A DNA stretch of 64,000 nucleotides, taken from the NCBI GenBank assembly GCA_029948255.1, contig JALIZF010001355.1:124001-188000 (forward strand), in the 5' to 3' direction. This DNA comes from Telmatactis stephensoni (Eukaryota > Cnidaria > Anthozoa > Actiniaria > Isophelliidae). The notes beneath the pieces are model-generated. The model saw nothing but the letters and a program-made list of their open reading frames with translations, was not told the DNA's origin and did not search any database. Every line of letters starts with the position of its first letter. Position 1 is the stretch's first letter. Shown here piece after piece: positions 11,040-43,730 of the stretch. The translations under genes were made by a program, and so were the position numbers.

Positions 11040-11795
11040 CTACTACATATTTAGTGCTATTAATATTGCCGAGTACAAACACTAAAAGTGTGCAATACTT
11101 TGTACTATTTGTATAGGAAATAATATGGTTACGAGTGCAATTTAGAATAAATTTGCACGAGTGAGTTTTCAAAGAGTTCAAAATTGCACGAGCCCGTAGG
11201 GCGAGTCCAATTTGTGCTCTTTGAAAACTCACGAGTCAAATTTATTCTAAATTGCACGAGTAAACCATATTATTTCCTTTTAATAATATACATGCAAAAA
11301 TTCGAGCAATATTTTCAAGTTTTCTGTAGCTTTTCAGTTGAAAAATCAGGTTAGCGCGCGCCTAGTGTTCGAATGTCGTCACCAAGCGCGCGCTCAAGGG
11401 AAAAATTCAAAACTTTTCACCCGAAACTTGGGCACTTTTTGACATTTTTCTTGCATATTTTCGACAATTTTGGAAACAAATCCCGCTAAAAGTGTTTTAT
11501 AAATATTTTCTTTAATGAATAAAAAGAAGAATTTGACGTTTAAGTGCATTTTGACTGTTTTCTGCCAAAAGAAATTTGCACTAAATTTCCTTTTTTTGGC
11601 ACTAAATTTCCTTTTTTCTGCACTAAATTTCCTCGAAACAGCACTGCTCTTAGCCAATCAGCATCGAAAAATTTTTGCATGTATATTATTAAGTGCTAAA
11701 TAGCACTAATTAAACAATAGAAAACAAAAGAATTTGTATAATTTATCACTATTTAGTACTATTTATGTTGCACACTTTTAGTGTTTGTACTCTAA
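11040..11795. repeat. Nested inverted repeats (fold-back element)
   Basis: An inner palindrome at 11115-11278 has ~75-base arms (aggaaataatatggtt against aaccatattatttcct). Outside it, gtgtgcaatactttgtacta near 11090 is mirrored near 11750-11785 (gcacacttttagtgtttgta), and tatacatgcaaaaatt (~11287) is mirrored near 11665. The segment between holds short repeats of gcactaaatttcctttt. No transposase frame is seen. Confidence 0.7.
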
Positions 11796-11803
11796 TAATA
11801 ATA

Positions 11804-11859
<56 letters not shown>

Positions 11860-11862
11860 GGA
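11793..11862 (+). repeat. (ATA)n microsatellite
   Basis: Nearly perfect ATA trinucleotide repeat, with a short second run at 11955-11975. The stretch 11980-12797 is AT-rich with no gene recognised. Confidence 0.9.
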
Positions 11863-12797
11863 AAAAATAGCATAGGGAAAAAACAACAACAGCACAGGTG
11901 CATTCCCGCTTTGTTGCATGTAATTAGGATGAATCGAAAACAAAATAAAGATGCATAATAATAATAATAATAAGTTGCGTATAAAATTTGAAAAATGTCT
12001 CTAAATTAAAATTATATGCATTCATTTCACCTCTAACGAATAGTTTTAAGTAATCTTTCTTATCGATTTAAAATTCTTTACAGAATTTGGTAAATTATTA
12101 AAAGATTAGCTGCTGCATAAGAAAATGACCTAATTCCTGATTTAGATGTAATCTTATAATTCAAATGAATATTTCTTCTACATCCCCTAGCATAATAATT
12201 ATGTATATCCGATCATTTATTGGACTCCGTTGTAATTACCATAATTATTGGTTTTTCGTGACGTTTTATAGGGACAAGACCAATGATCATTCAGGCAGGT
12301 TTAGTGTTTCAACTCACCTGTACAAACTTGATCATCGATATAGAAAAACATCCGATCTCATTAATTATTGAAGACAAGTTGTTAATATTCTTTATATTTT
12401 ATTTAGAATTGTGGTATTTGCAATAGGGATATTTTGTCTTTATTATGTAGAGCAGTTCTCGTATTTCGGTTACGGCAGGAATTATTTAGCATCACAATTT
12501 TAAAAGAAATTATTTACATATAAAAGACATTACACGAGCTTTTAGATGCAAGCCATCTACAATAACCTGTACGGGCTAGCCAAGCTCTAAAGTATATCGT
12601 GAAATATAAATGTACAACACAAGCATCAGTAAAATTTTTCAAAATCTATAGATACTAAATAAATAATGTATAGAGGTATATATAGAATATAGATGTACAG
12701 TGATTAATATAGAGAAAGAAAAGAAAAGAAAATAGAAAGCTGTTAAAGAAAGGATCAAAGTAATATGTTTAGTACAAGGTTGAAAACAAGTCTTAGC

Positions 12798-14019
12798 TTA
12801 AGGTGTCTCGATGGAAATTCCGAGCGCATCGAGGCACTTCGATAAAACGCTTCCAAAATCTTCCTTTCGTCTTCGATTGCAATAAAAATTTTTGCTTATT
12901 GTACGTCATTTATTGAGAATCACGAACACACTAAAAATGTATGGAAATGATACGCGAATGAGACACAAAATAGCAAAAACTACACACCACTATTTTCATA
13001 AAATTATTTACGCAAAATTGAGCGCTAAGATTTTAACCGCATTCACAGAATCATGAAACGCTAACCTAATCTAGCTGGTGGATCAGTAGATCATTTATTC
13101 TCGTCAAAAACCCCCAAATATCTCCGAATATGACGAAAGTTCTCTTTTCATTTTTCTTTGAAAAAAAAGAATGAAAATAAAAGCTGAAGTTGCGGTGTAT
13201 AAATTAACAAAGTATGCATGTTAGCGCCCCCCTGTCAAAAGTGTGAATTCCTTAGAGGCTAGCCAATTTGCATAGTGGCAATCCGAAAACAACAAACGAT
13301 TCGAGCGGCAGCGACGTGAAGGTGCCTTACTTTAAAATTTTATTTTGCAGCAATGAAATAAGCCCAACACCCAAAATGCAGATAGGAACTCGTATTAAAG
13401 ACGGAACTTCTTTATTGAGAGGTTTCGCTCGAATTGCACGGTTAAATTTTCTGTAATTTCGAAAAACGTGCATTTTGCAATTTGTGGATATTTTGGAGTA
13501 TAAACCTTCACTTATACGGCCGATTACAACTTTTCTTCTATCTATCCAAAGACAATTTCACTTGGCAGGTAGTTAGAAGAAATATTGATCATTCTGTCCG
13601 TGTATTATGGCGGCGTTAAAGCTAAACTGGATAACGCAAGAAGAGTCCAAACTTCCGAGTCAGTTCAAGAGGTACAATTTCAAACATCGTAATTATCTCA
13701 GAATCCTGTACTACAATTTTTTTCCCACTGATCCACCAGCTAGATTAGGTTAGCGTTTCATGATTCTGTGAATGCGGTTAAAATCTTAGCGCTCAATTTT
13801 GCGTAAATTGCAATTTTATGAAAATAGTGGTGTGTAGTTTTTGCTATTTTGTGTCTCAAACGCGTATCATTTCCATATATTTTTAGTGTATTCGTGATTC
13901 TCAATAAATGACGTACAATAAGCAAAAATGTTTATTGCAATCGAAGACGAAAGGAAGATTTTGGAAGCGTTTTATCGAAGTGCCTCGATGCGCTCGGAAT
14001 TTCGATCGAGACACCTTAA
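12798..14019. mobile_element. Non-autonomous DNA element with ~290-bp terminal inverted repeats
   Basis: The left arm (12798-13087) and right arm (13727-14019) are near-perfect reverse complements, beginning ttaaggtgtctcgat and ending atcgagacaccttaa. The interior (~640 bases) has no open frame resembling a transposase. TTAA at both outer ends could be a TTAA target duplication of the piggyBac kind or part of the terminal repeat. The size and long arms fit a large MITE or fold-back element. Confidence 0.85.
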
Positions 14020-14109
14020 CTGTACCGTTAGTGCTGGGAATAGCTAAGCTATATATAAGTACGAAGTAGACTATAATCAGCGTATCAATAAATGACGTCG
14101 AAGGCTGAA

Positions 14110-14170
14110 TGTTGTTTGTTTGTTTGTTTGTTTGCTTGCTTGTTTGTTTGTTTGTTTGTTTGTTTGTTTG
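14110..14170 (+). repeat. (GTTT)n microsatellite
   Basis: TTTG/GCTT tetranucleotide run about 90 bases after the inverted-repeat element. Confidence 0.9.
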
Positions 14171-14377
14171 GGAGGGAACGGACAGTCTTTAATTAGCAGT
14201 ACTTTCCCTTCACAGCACAAAGAGAAGTTTTAATATTCAAGATAGCCTCACTGTCTCTGTGCATGTTTTCTTCGTAGGTTGCTTCAGTTCGGGCAACTGT
14301 TAATTTTCACCGCGCAAAAAACATTGAAGATTGGGACCGGTTTCAAGTGTGTTGGAAAATTATGAAGCAGACCAGTG

Positions 14378-15773
14378 GGCGGTATGCCCGACCGACGCAG
14401 AACTGTAAGGATGTACAGCCGCTTGAAAGCTTTCTTTACGATATGTTTTCACCCCCCTTGAGCTGGTTGGTTGTGATGACACCAAGAACCTTGAATGATT
14501 GAACAGCATCAATCTGCTGACCGTCGATGCGAAGAGGCGGGGAGGTGTTTGGCTTGTCTCGAAGGAAGCTGATGGCCATCTCTTTACATTTCTTCTGGGT
14601 AATATTCCAATTCGTGACGTAGATAGATAGATTGACGGAAAGATAAACCTAGACTCGGGCCCCCTACGGGAAGCCCGGCCCAAGTAATTATGAAATTGTA
14701 AGAAGATTAGGGATCCGTCATTATAACAAATGGTTCTCTAAAACTCGACCGGAACCGGAACCTGACGCGTCGCACATCCATATAAGCAAAATATGCTTGA
14801 TGGTGTTTTCCAATTACTATCAAAACAATTTATTATTCCTCCGCCAATACAAACATTTTCACCTACATCTTCAATTAAAGACGATATACATCCATTTTCT
14901 TTAACACTGCAATAATCCAAAATCATGCATGGAAGGAAGCCAAGTTAAAGCCATTCGTTGAAGATCTTGGAGCTGGTTTCATGTGTGCTGGAAACTTATG
15001 GAATAAACATATATATCACGTCACGTCGACTGGCGTGGCAATCACAACATGTTAGTCCACATCAAATCCAACCTGTCAGGAAAATACATAGATGATGATC
15101 AATCACATTATTTATTGATTGATTTATGATTTGTCTTTCCCTTCCCCAGGGTAACAACATAAACCATAGAGTTTGCTGTAGACACTTAACTCGTTCACTC
15201 GGCTGGGAGGGTAAAATTGCGCTTTTGTATTACAAATAAATGATAATAAACTAAAATAAAAATGCATGAATAAGTACATAGATAAATAAATCCGCCAAGA
15301 GCAAAATACATTACTTGGGCATCACCATACACAAAATGTTAATATGAATGTTAAATTTTGAAATGATAATACACAGTATTTCTATGATTCTATCGAATAA
15401 AGAGTCGAGAAAGGGCTAGTCACATGACTTGTGATGAAGCTTCAATAGTGGGAGGTCTGGGAGGGAATGGGAAGCACAGGTGATTGAACAGAATCATGGT
15501 ATTTTGAATAGAAAACTTCCTGTATGGAACAAATTTTTTTGCGGATGATCACGGCTCTGGGATGGTCATTTTGTTTTTCTTAATTTCTAAGTTTCTCTTT
15601 TTTAGACAGATCGTGACTACAATCGAACATACACTTTAGGACCACCTACCACGACCCCACTGTTGCTGCATCCCAGGAGATCCCGAGAAAAGTGTAGGGG
15701 AAGGAAAAGGAGGAGGAAAGGCGAGAGAAAATTAAGGGAAGGGAAAAGGAAGGGTAGATGTTCACTAATCCCT
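14378..15773 (+). repeat. Repeat block B (direct duplicate of 6469-7925) with LINE remnant
   Basis: The match starts abruptly at ggcggtatgcccgaccgacg, the same sequence as near 6470. It includes a minus-strand LINE remnant (14379-14640) encoding the same D-G-Q-Q-I and L-G-V-I-T-T-N-Q-L-K motifs but with a small internal deletion. It ends with the purine-rich segment at 15640-15773. Internal indels against copy A show the copies are old or independently inserted. Confidence 0.8.
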
Positions 15774-17505
15774 TGTCGATGATGCCTTGGGACCTTGAGG
15801 ATGTCCTAGGTAGTGGTAATACGGTGCAAAATGGTTGACACACTTGTGAAAATCGGGACCAAAATTTCAAATCTTGATTCTTGAATTGCACAGCTGTTCC
15901 CTCACCTTGTCAATGGTTTTGTTTGTTGTTGTTGTTGTTTTCAAGTAAGGTCTTTCTTTATGACACTGTCCCCGTTTTCGCCCGCCCAATAGCCTAGAAC
16001 GACCAAAGTCAGCAAAATAGTCACCAGTCACGTCATGTCACGGGAATATATTTTTTTCCTTCGTAACCGCCGATGTGACGTAAACGAATTAACATGACTG
16101 TCACACAGCAAAAGCTAACCAAAACGTGACAAAAATAATAGACAAAAGAGCATTTTCATAACAATTTTTTTCCACAAATACTGAGACATCTAGTCATGAT
16201 GATGATCTCTTTTAAATAAATTAAGCTGGATCGATTTTTCAGCAATAATTTTTACTTTCTGTTCTGTACTGGGAAACCGTTTCTTTGAACAGAAGAAAAT
16301 TTTGCCAGTTTATTTACCATCACGAAAGTAATTAAGTAAACGGAAGAAAACCCTACAATTATGTAATTATGTTGGATTATGAGAAAGATATTGCATCTTT
16401 TATTGGAATTAAAAATACCAGTCCGTCAGCGTGGAAATTATGGTTCATTACCTGTTTCTTAAAAAAAAACAAGGAAAACCCATCAAGATATGGAATAGTT
16501 AAAAATGTTAAAAATACATTGACAACAATATACCAAGGAAGTCCTGTACATTTCCGGTGGATTCATACGATTTCCCGCCATAAAAATAACATTGCACGTG
16601 CAATAACAAGACTGTCTAATTCGAATTCTAGCCCGCTGAAGATGCAGTACGTGTGGCAAATGCGAAGCTAGTGCAACGTGCCACGTGTCAGAATATTTTT
16701 CACTAGCCCAGCATATTCTAATCTAAGCAAATAGGATATTTTAAGTTGGTTTACACAACTGAAGCCACAGGCCGGAATTTCACACCGAACAACATGAAAT
16801 GAATACAATTTTAATTATCGATCAGTCTCATTTCTCTGTTCTTGAAATTTGGGATTTATTTACAATGGTTTGAACATATGTTAAATAAACAAACCATTGT
16901 AAATAAATTCACTCACAATGTCGCAATAACTGTGCTAATTACCTACCTTCATTCGATTGGTAGACAATTTTCAGTTCGCCAGTCCGGAAGTGCATTACTT
17001 GATATTTCAAGCCGCTGATTTTTATACATGGCTCATGGAATGATAAACGTAGAATTTCCCAGCTTCTTAGCTCAACAAACAATCAAATTTATGTATAAAT
17101 CAGGAAATGTTTATCGTTTTCCCGTTTAAAACATTGGTTGTCTTCCCAACGATGCCCGGTTGATCGGTGACCTCCAGGGGTGTTGATATAATTTGGAAGT
17201 ACGTCGACCTGAGGTAAATAAAAGTGGTTTCCTATTACTGATCCGAGGGAAGATTAGGTTGCTTTCAATGTCTTTTAGGTACGCCTCGAGAGTTAAAAGA
17301 TTGTAAGATATTTCATAGTAAAGTGACAAGTGAGAATTGTGGTACTTGGTCGAGCTGTGTTGGTACTGAATATTCAATCGGGTGACGGTTGTCTGTGATA
17401 AGAGTTGAGTTACACAGCTTTCATTGGTTACCTAGTATTTTATCATTTGGAGTTGACACGAAGTTGAAAGACACTCTTGTAGCAAGCTGATCAGGAAAGG
17501 AAGCC
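15774..17505. other. Intergenic region upstream of the protease-homolog gene
   Basis: AT-rich sequence without a convincing gene. It contains an 18-bp perfect hairpin at 16854-16871/16891-16908 (arm atttatttacaatggttt). An open frame of about 100 codons near 16369 has no recognisable motif. The promoter of the gene starting at 17506 should lie in the last few hundred bases, but no clear TATA box is seen. Confidence 0.5.
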
Positions 17506-36982
<19,477 letters not shown>

Positions 36983-37267
36983 ATTGCATGTGTTTAAACT
37001 CAAAAAGACGACAAATTCATGCATGGATTCTCAACGAACTGCATGAAGAGTTGTTCGTCACGATCTGCAGTGAGGATATAATTATAAAACTGCAAAGTCA
37101 AGATGGATTTCGCAAACCTACTGCTTTTGTTTCTCATCTGGGGAGATATAGCTTTGTAAATGTTGACACCATCTTTTGTGCTAGTATTTTAACTAGCTGT
37201 ACTGGATAAGATTCCACCATTACTCGTTCATAGAACCACCAAGCATTGAAGAACAACTCATCATTAC

Positions 37268-37273
37268 AATAAA
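37268..37273 (+). promoter_or_regulatory. Probable polyadenylation signal of the protease-homolog gene
   Basis: AATAAA, overlapping a second copy at 37273-37278, ~290 bases after the stop codon. Confidence 0.5.
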
Positions 37274-39151
37274 ATAAAATGCCTTATGACGACGGACAAG
37301 ATCCACGTGGAGTAGATTTGCGGCGCTTTAAATTTCCCTCCAACTGGCTAAAAGAAGGCACAGTTGTCCAAGTTCAAGTGATTACAAATTTATTATTGCA
37401 GTTGAGATAAATTTGTCATTGCGGGCGCATTTCTTTAGTTTCAACTTGCAAAGTAAAGTTCCAAATAAATGCACCCTATTGTATTATTGAAATGCGCCTG
37501 CAGTGAAATACACCGTAACCTTGAGGAGCATCTTGATATGTATAACACTTAACACCGACGCCTGCTTTTCACGAGTGACGGCAGCAGAGCCGGAAGCAGC
37601 ATACGCAATCTTCTCCCATAAAATGCGACGCTGAATCTGTGTATGTTGCTTGCGCTTCTGCTTCCGTCGCTCTTGAAACCCAGCCTTTAAGATGTCTTTT
37701 AAGCGAAAAATGTTTTTGTGTTTTTATGTCATTCATTTCATTCATTTAACTGGAGGAATTTTAAAGGCAAATGGTATAATTTGGAGGGCTTGAAAGGACT
37801 GTCAATTCTAACGCAAGACTTCTCAAGCTTTGGAATCTCGTATTTTAAACATTACGCGTTTCATGATAACACAAAAATAATTTTCGCTGGAAATGGACTT
37901 CATTTAGGAGAGCACGACCAGAAGACTGAGACAGACGCGCGTGACGTGATGTGACAGTTGCCTCGCTTTTAAATTTTGATCACAAACCAGTTGTTTTTAC
38001 ATGTTTACCATGCACTTATTACCAGCGCGAGCTGAAATCGTTAGCCGAAGAAGACTGGAACGAGTTCTAAAAATAGCCCAAGTTCGCAGCAACACCGGAG
38101 CTGCCGAAGTTCTTTATTAGGGTGTGCAAAATCTCTTTCTCCTGATTGTGCTCTACTGCTCTTTATTATGGTTTCTGTTTCGGTTGGATCTAATCATATG
38201 AGTACATACAACACAATTTGCATGACGACAATCATACTTCGATTAAACCCAAACTTTCGACCTGTGCTGTGTATGCATATCACATGAAAGAATTGAACAG
38301 GGATCGACCGATTGATACAAAAATACTAAATATCGCAACGATCAATTCATCATTATGTATATTATTATGTCAGCGAGGAAGAAGATGTTCTTCACTTTTA
38401 TTTCGAGGAAAGTCGCGTCTACTAGTTTCACTGTGGACTTTTTTCAAAGCTGACATTGAAGTGCATATGTTTGAAGTGCTAGAGTCTAATGACGAAGAAG
38501 AAGAAAGAGAAGGAATTAATTTGGCCGCAAATCCTTCATTCTCCAGGAACAAATTTTATTTAATATATTATACATATTTTGCATTCTAAAAGTGATTAAA
38601 GGCATGAGCACAGCATAAAGACATAAGGAGTAGTATACCATGTATCATAAAACAATACCAAGGGTTTTGTACAAAACAAGAGGAAGCATAAACGTAAATT
38701 TAGTAATTCGCGGTCAGTGGAATTATTACTCTGTTCCAAAACTACTAAATGCAATAGAAAAACTACTAGTACTACTCGAAACTAGCTGGCTTTCTTTATT
38801 ACTAAAAAAACGTTCATGTTGTGAACAACTGTCGCCATATTGGAAAGTGACCAGGCCTCTTAATGAAGGCGAGGCCGTGAATGAACTGATTATAATAAAA
38901 ACTGCTTAGTAGAACAGTTTAGAACCTTTTACATGACATTAGGGTAACAGTTATCCTTAGGGGAAAATCCTATAACTTCATGTAAACGGGTAGTTGAACA
39001 GACCGCCTGCACTGTCACTACTGCGTCTGCTCAGTGCTCGTAGACAAAACAAGCTTTCACTCGGCGGGTTGTTGACCTTCATTGGCTGAGCATTGGCTGC
39101 ATTTTGTGACGGACGAAAATATATAAGGCGCCTGCCGAGTAAATATTTTAA

Positions 39152-39242
39152 GAGCATGAAGGCGACTATTTCATAAATGGGTCGTATTGTGAGGAACATG
39201 AAGGCGACTAATTCATAAATGGGTCGTATTGTGAGGAACAAA
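39152..39242 (+). repeat. Two-copy ~45-bp tandem repeat
   Basis: catgaaggcgactatttcat followed by aaatgggtcgtattgtgagg occurs twice in a row with one difference. The surrounding 37300-40400 intergenic sequence shows no gene I can support. Confidence 0.85.
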
Positions 39243-40405
39243 ATATCACACAAAATAGATCTTTCTGTATCTCCAGTACTTTTATCTTATCTGGAAAATG
39301 AATTCCCGTCCACACTTATGGGGATAAATTGGAAAAGGCATTATTCCCCTCCGTTTTTATGTATATGGAAGGCCTCATCGTAGCAAAAGAAAATCAATTT
39401 AAAACTTGGTTTCCATGTGGTTCAGCGATCAGTCTTAGCGATCATATGGAAATCAAACAGCTGTGTTTTCAAATTTCCATTAGTGTGGACGTACAGACCC
39501 TTTGTATAAAGCTACTAGTAATATGCAGATACTCCCTTCGCCTTTCTTTGGCTCAGTAAAACAAAAGAATCACCTATCCATGCCATTGCTTTAGCTGCGC
39601 CAAAGTGAGGCGAGAGGTGTATTTGCATATGATTAGCAGTATTATGCACAGGGATCTTTAGCTTAGTCTCTGAGTATGGGCTACATTGCTTCATAGATTT
39701 TTTCCCCTATCGTACGTAATAATTAGGTGGCTCAAATTCGTACCCATTTGAGTATCAGACAAACCTATAGCATTCCTTAATCAATATCCTATATCATATA
39801 TAATTTAAATTAAGTTGATTTAAACTTAGTGTTATAAATAATCCCAATGCACAATTAGAATTATTCTATTCTAGAATTATTCATAAGACTAATTAATTAC
39901 AAATTAGCGTGCTGAGACAACGAGGTTAACGTTAATTACAAGCTGTACAAAAGTCAGAGTGAAGATATAAGAAAAATAAAGACTTTCTGATCGAAACTCC
40001 TGTTTAGGAAATTTAACAACTTTCATGATAATGGAGTACTAAGTGCTAGTCGTGGGCGAAAACTTGAAGTGGAATTTTCCCGGCGAATCCTATAGTCAGA
40101 CTTCCGACGACATTGCTGTAGATATCGAGAACTATTCCCAGTGGCCCCGCTAGTGTGCATATAGTCAATAGCGTTGCGCAGCGATACTAAAAATAGCCCG
40201 CTTAATAGATGCATGACTCAGACAAACATTATGAATCTGAAATCGTACTGAATAGAACACGGAGAAACTTACATTTTATTATGAAAACGTTGCTTATGTT
40301 TTAAAAAATGAGCATTAAAATCCAAAATACCGAAATCGGGCTTAAGGAGATGAAAAATTTGGTTTGTTTGTCGGAGTTGTGACGTCACGGTTGCGCTTCG
40401 CTATT

Positions 40406-40678
40406 GAAAAAACTTTGTCGGGTCTAAAAACATAGAACATAGAAGCTGATACCGAAATGGTGCATGGGATGTGAATAATTACGTTCTGATTTATTCATTT
40501 ACGCTGTGCCTTCGATGCAAAATGCTGAAAGCGTATGCAGGACTTGCGTTGGCGGACCGTTTTGCTGCGAATTTTTATCGGTTTCACCGTAAATGAATAA
40601 ATCAGAATATAATTATTCACCGATCCCATGCACCATTTCGATCTCAGCTTCTATGTTTTTAGACCCAACAACGTTTAT
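40406..40678. mobile_element. Fold-back element (~90-bp arms)
   Basis: gtcgggtctaaaaacataga at the left mirrors ctatgtttttagacccaaca at the right. Arms run through ccgaaatggtgcatgggatg and tgatttattcatttacg. It has no coding content. Confidence 0.8.
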
Positions 40679-41449
40679 TCAATTGACTATTAATATACCT
40701 ATTTCAAAAACCGTTGTCGCATTAAGTTCACAGTGCATGTACACTCCAAGACTGAAAAGGATCTTGGTAGTTTTCTAGCTATTAATGTAATCATAGCATG
40801 TTTCGGTTGCATAAAACATGAATACAAAAGACTTAATTGCTCATAACGCTTGCTGGAATGCTTAAAATGCTCACCAAAGAAACATCACACAAGGGAAGAC
40901 AATAGTGAATACATTAGTTAAAAGAAAAACTGCCAAAATCCTTTGAGGTCTTGGAGTGTACACTGTGGACTTGTTGCGACAACGTTTTTAAAATAGGTAT
41001 ACAAGGACACATCATTAGCGTAATTAGTTCATCGCTAACCTACGGAGTAGCAGTTTCTCGTTTTCTTTCATCTTCCGTTGAACGTCGAGAAGAACTAACT
41101 CTCAAGCCGTTACTTCTGCCTCATTGGACTGGCCAGTAGTTGTCCATATTTGACTCATCTTTTCGGGTCTTCCAATCTTAGCCGCTCCCTACGAACGCTC
41201 CAAGATGTTCATTTGGCTTCGAACGGCAGCACCATTAATTCATTCAACTGGTTCTTGAAATCTAGTTTGGCTTCAGTGCCTCGAAAAAGACTTGTAGAAG
41301 ACGTATAATTATTCAAGTAAGCCACATATAATGTTACCTTTGGCCTCGAGTTTTCAAGCAGCCGTGTAGTAGTTGTAGTGTCCATTGTTTTGCCTTTTGC
41401 CTCGAGTCTTCGAGTGGCTCAGTAGTGGCCTTTTTGAGGCCCTGTTTAT

Positions 41450-41840
41450 AGACTTTATATGGCGAAAAGTTGTCTCGGGTACCCGAGACAGCCCTCCTCC
41501 CGAGTTTCCCTGAAGAGCTAATTTTTCATATATTTCTTTGAGAAATTCAACCTAGCGTTTACATGAAGAATTTAAGTCGTCTCGGTTGGGTAAGACAACT
41601 CGGGATCCACAACTCGGGGGCGAGATAACTCATTTCGGTTGGTAGGGTAGCCCTGGGATGCAGGACAACGTTTTCTCACATAAACACATGCATAACTCGC
41701 CATCCCGAGACATATCATGAAACATAATATGCGCGCGCACGCTAATTTCCCAGCGAAAACAAAAAGAAAACTTTGAGTTTTACGAAACTCCAAGTGGAGA
41801 TTTTTGGCTAAGAATAGATGCCGTTGGAGTTGGCGTAAGT
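41450..41840. other. Repeat-like intergenic sequence rich in ctcggg motifs
   Basis: Contains a gtctcgggtacccgagac palindrome (~41470) and scattered ctcggttgggta/actcggg words on both strands, suggesting a decayed repeat. No gene is recognised. Confidence 0.35.
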
Positions 41841-42444
41841 TGCCTGCCTTAAACCCTTCTCATTCACTATCAGCGGCGTCAAAACTCAACGCTCCCAAAA
41901 CCCACTAAAACGAACTCAAAGTGGAAAATAACCACGCTAGAAGTGTTCAATAACTATTAAACTATATATATTTTCCATTTTTGAAATTTCAACATCAAAT
42001 AACTTCAATTCAGAAGAGAAAATTTGAACACATGTAGAAGACCGTTGACATCGTTACCACAGGCAGCCCAACGACCCCAACTTAATTATATTTATTTATC
42101 CCGTACTTACACAAAGCATGGGAACCCTGTGGAATAATTACGGCCCGCGACAAAGTATTCATTCTCTGTTAATGTTCGCAAACATAAAAGGTCTCATTGG
42201 AGTTCACCATTAGCCATTAGGCGTAAAAAACATGAAAATGTTTGACCTTTTTGTTAAATGTAACAAGAAGATATTTACCGTTATAGTACAAAAAATGCCA
42301 TTCAACTGTAGATGTGGATACCGCACTACCTCTAAAAGGAAGCTTGTGATTTGTTGGAATAACAAAAAGAAACTGACTGTGTGTATTATTATTCTACTTG
42401 TTATCTGTGTTCCGTTTGTTTCGCCGTTCTTTGTCGTTCTAAAC

Positions 42445-42720
42445 GGTGCGATAATACGAACAACAAAATCGTGCACCTTGTCGCGCAACATTGTTGCGTT
42501 GCAAGTTGTAAAGCGATGTTTCTCGTATTACCGCCCCGTGCGCAACAAATTTTCTTTGTTGCAAAAAGTAGACACTAGTGTGTCTACTTCGTGTAACAAA
42601 GAAAATTTGTTGCCGGCGCGAGGGGTGGTACTTGTACGAGCAACATTGCTCTACAACGTGCAACAAACAATGTTGCGCGACAAGCTAGTTGCACGATTTT
42701 GTTACTCGTATTACCGCACC
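42445..42720. mobile_element. Near-complete palindrome (276 bp), fold-back element
   Basis: The sequence folds back on itself around ~42580, with arms of ~135 bases. ggtgcgataatacgaacaac at the left mirrors cgtattaccgcacc at the right, and gcaacaaattttctttgttg mirrors caaagaaaatttgttgc. The open frames crossing it are products of the palindrome. Very little loop separates the arms. Confidence 0.88.
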
Positions 42721-42794
42721 TTAACGGTAGGTAGTAAATCGGGCTTTCTGTGTAATAACAAGCCTTGTGACAGTAGAATCCCCTAGGGAAACAG

Positions 42795-43340
42795 AAAATA
42801 GTTCAAGTTAGTGGGGGTTCGAGTTAGTGGGGGTTCGAGTTAAGCGAATGGTGTTGAATTTCAAGTATGTTCTCTTTATGTTCAAGTATCAGTCTTTTAG
42901 ACGTAAACCGACTTTACCACGCGAAATAAGCACTCTGATCTGTAAACAGGAACCAGAATTTGATGACTCAGAATCACTTTTCCACTTTATACGTTATTAT
43001 AAGAAAAATTCAATATTAATTCTTGAAATCTTTTAGAGTATCAGACAACCTAAAAAGCAGAGTTCGAGTTAAAATGGTAAATTTGACTTGAAGTTTGACT
43101 CAAGGGAAAGTAGGTTTAGTTCGAATTAGCGTTATAATTCCAGTAGTAAATGACTGTGGAAATGTGGTTAAACGAGGGGAAATCAGAATTTGTTCGAGAT
43201 ACTGATAGTACGTGGGGAGTTCAAATTCACGGCCGACTTTGAGTAAGTGAAAATCAATTGTATTGAAATTCAGAATATATTCCTAGTATCAGAAGGAGAT
43301 TCCAGCCTTATTAGTTCAACGCTGACATCCGGTTTTACCG
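42795..43340 (+). repeat. Diverged repeat with recurring gttcgagttagtgggg words
   Basis: gttagtgggggttcgagtta occurs in tandem at ~42810-42845. Related gttcgagttaaaatgg and gttcgaattagcg words recur to about 43340. Probably a decayed repeat family; no gene. Confidence 0.5.
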
Positions 43341-43414
43341 CAAAAGTTTGCGTAAGAGAAAATCCGAATTCCTAGGCCAAGGCTAGACGCACGTGCGCGC
43401 AATTTCCAAGATTG

Positions 43415-43730
43415 CCGACCTTGCGTGACATCACCGTGACATTTTACATTTTATTCCAACAAAATTTAAAATATAATATTTGAATAGAGCACATCAAAGT
43501 TAGCAAAAAGTGAAAATTTGAGGTAATGTCGATGAATAAAGTTGGCTTTTTTCGATAGAAACGTTCGCAGTAGGGCAAGTTTTTTTCTACACAAAGAGCA
43601 CCAGCTTTTGACCCCCATAACTTTGGCGCTATTCATCGAAACTACTTCAAATTCTTAATATTTGCTAACTTTGGTGTGCTCTATTGAAATATTATATTTT
43701 TGATGTCACGCAAAGTGTGCAAAATCCCCA
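43415..43730. mobile_element. Fold-back element, family copy 1
   Basis: taatatttgaatagagcaca near 43475 mirrors tgtgctctattgaaatatta near 43690. cttgcgtgacatca outside the left arm mirrors tgatgtcacgcaaag outside the right. A second member lies at 62340-62675. Confidence 0.75.

Noticed and set aside
16369..16671. 100-codon open frame
   Set aside because: Lys/Asn-rich with no recognisable domain, no splice partners and no supporting context in AT-rich DNA.
42232..42786. 184-codon open frame
   Set aside because: It runs through the 276-bp palindrome and has matching frames on the other strand. No motif; an artefact of the inverted repeat.
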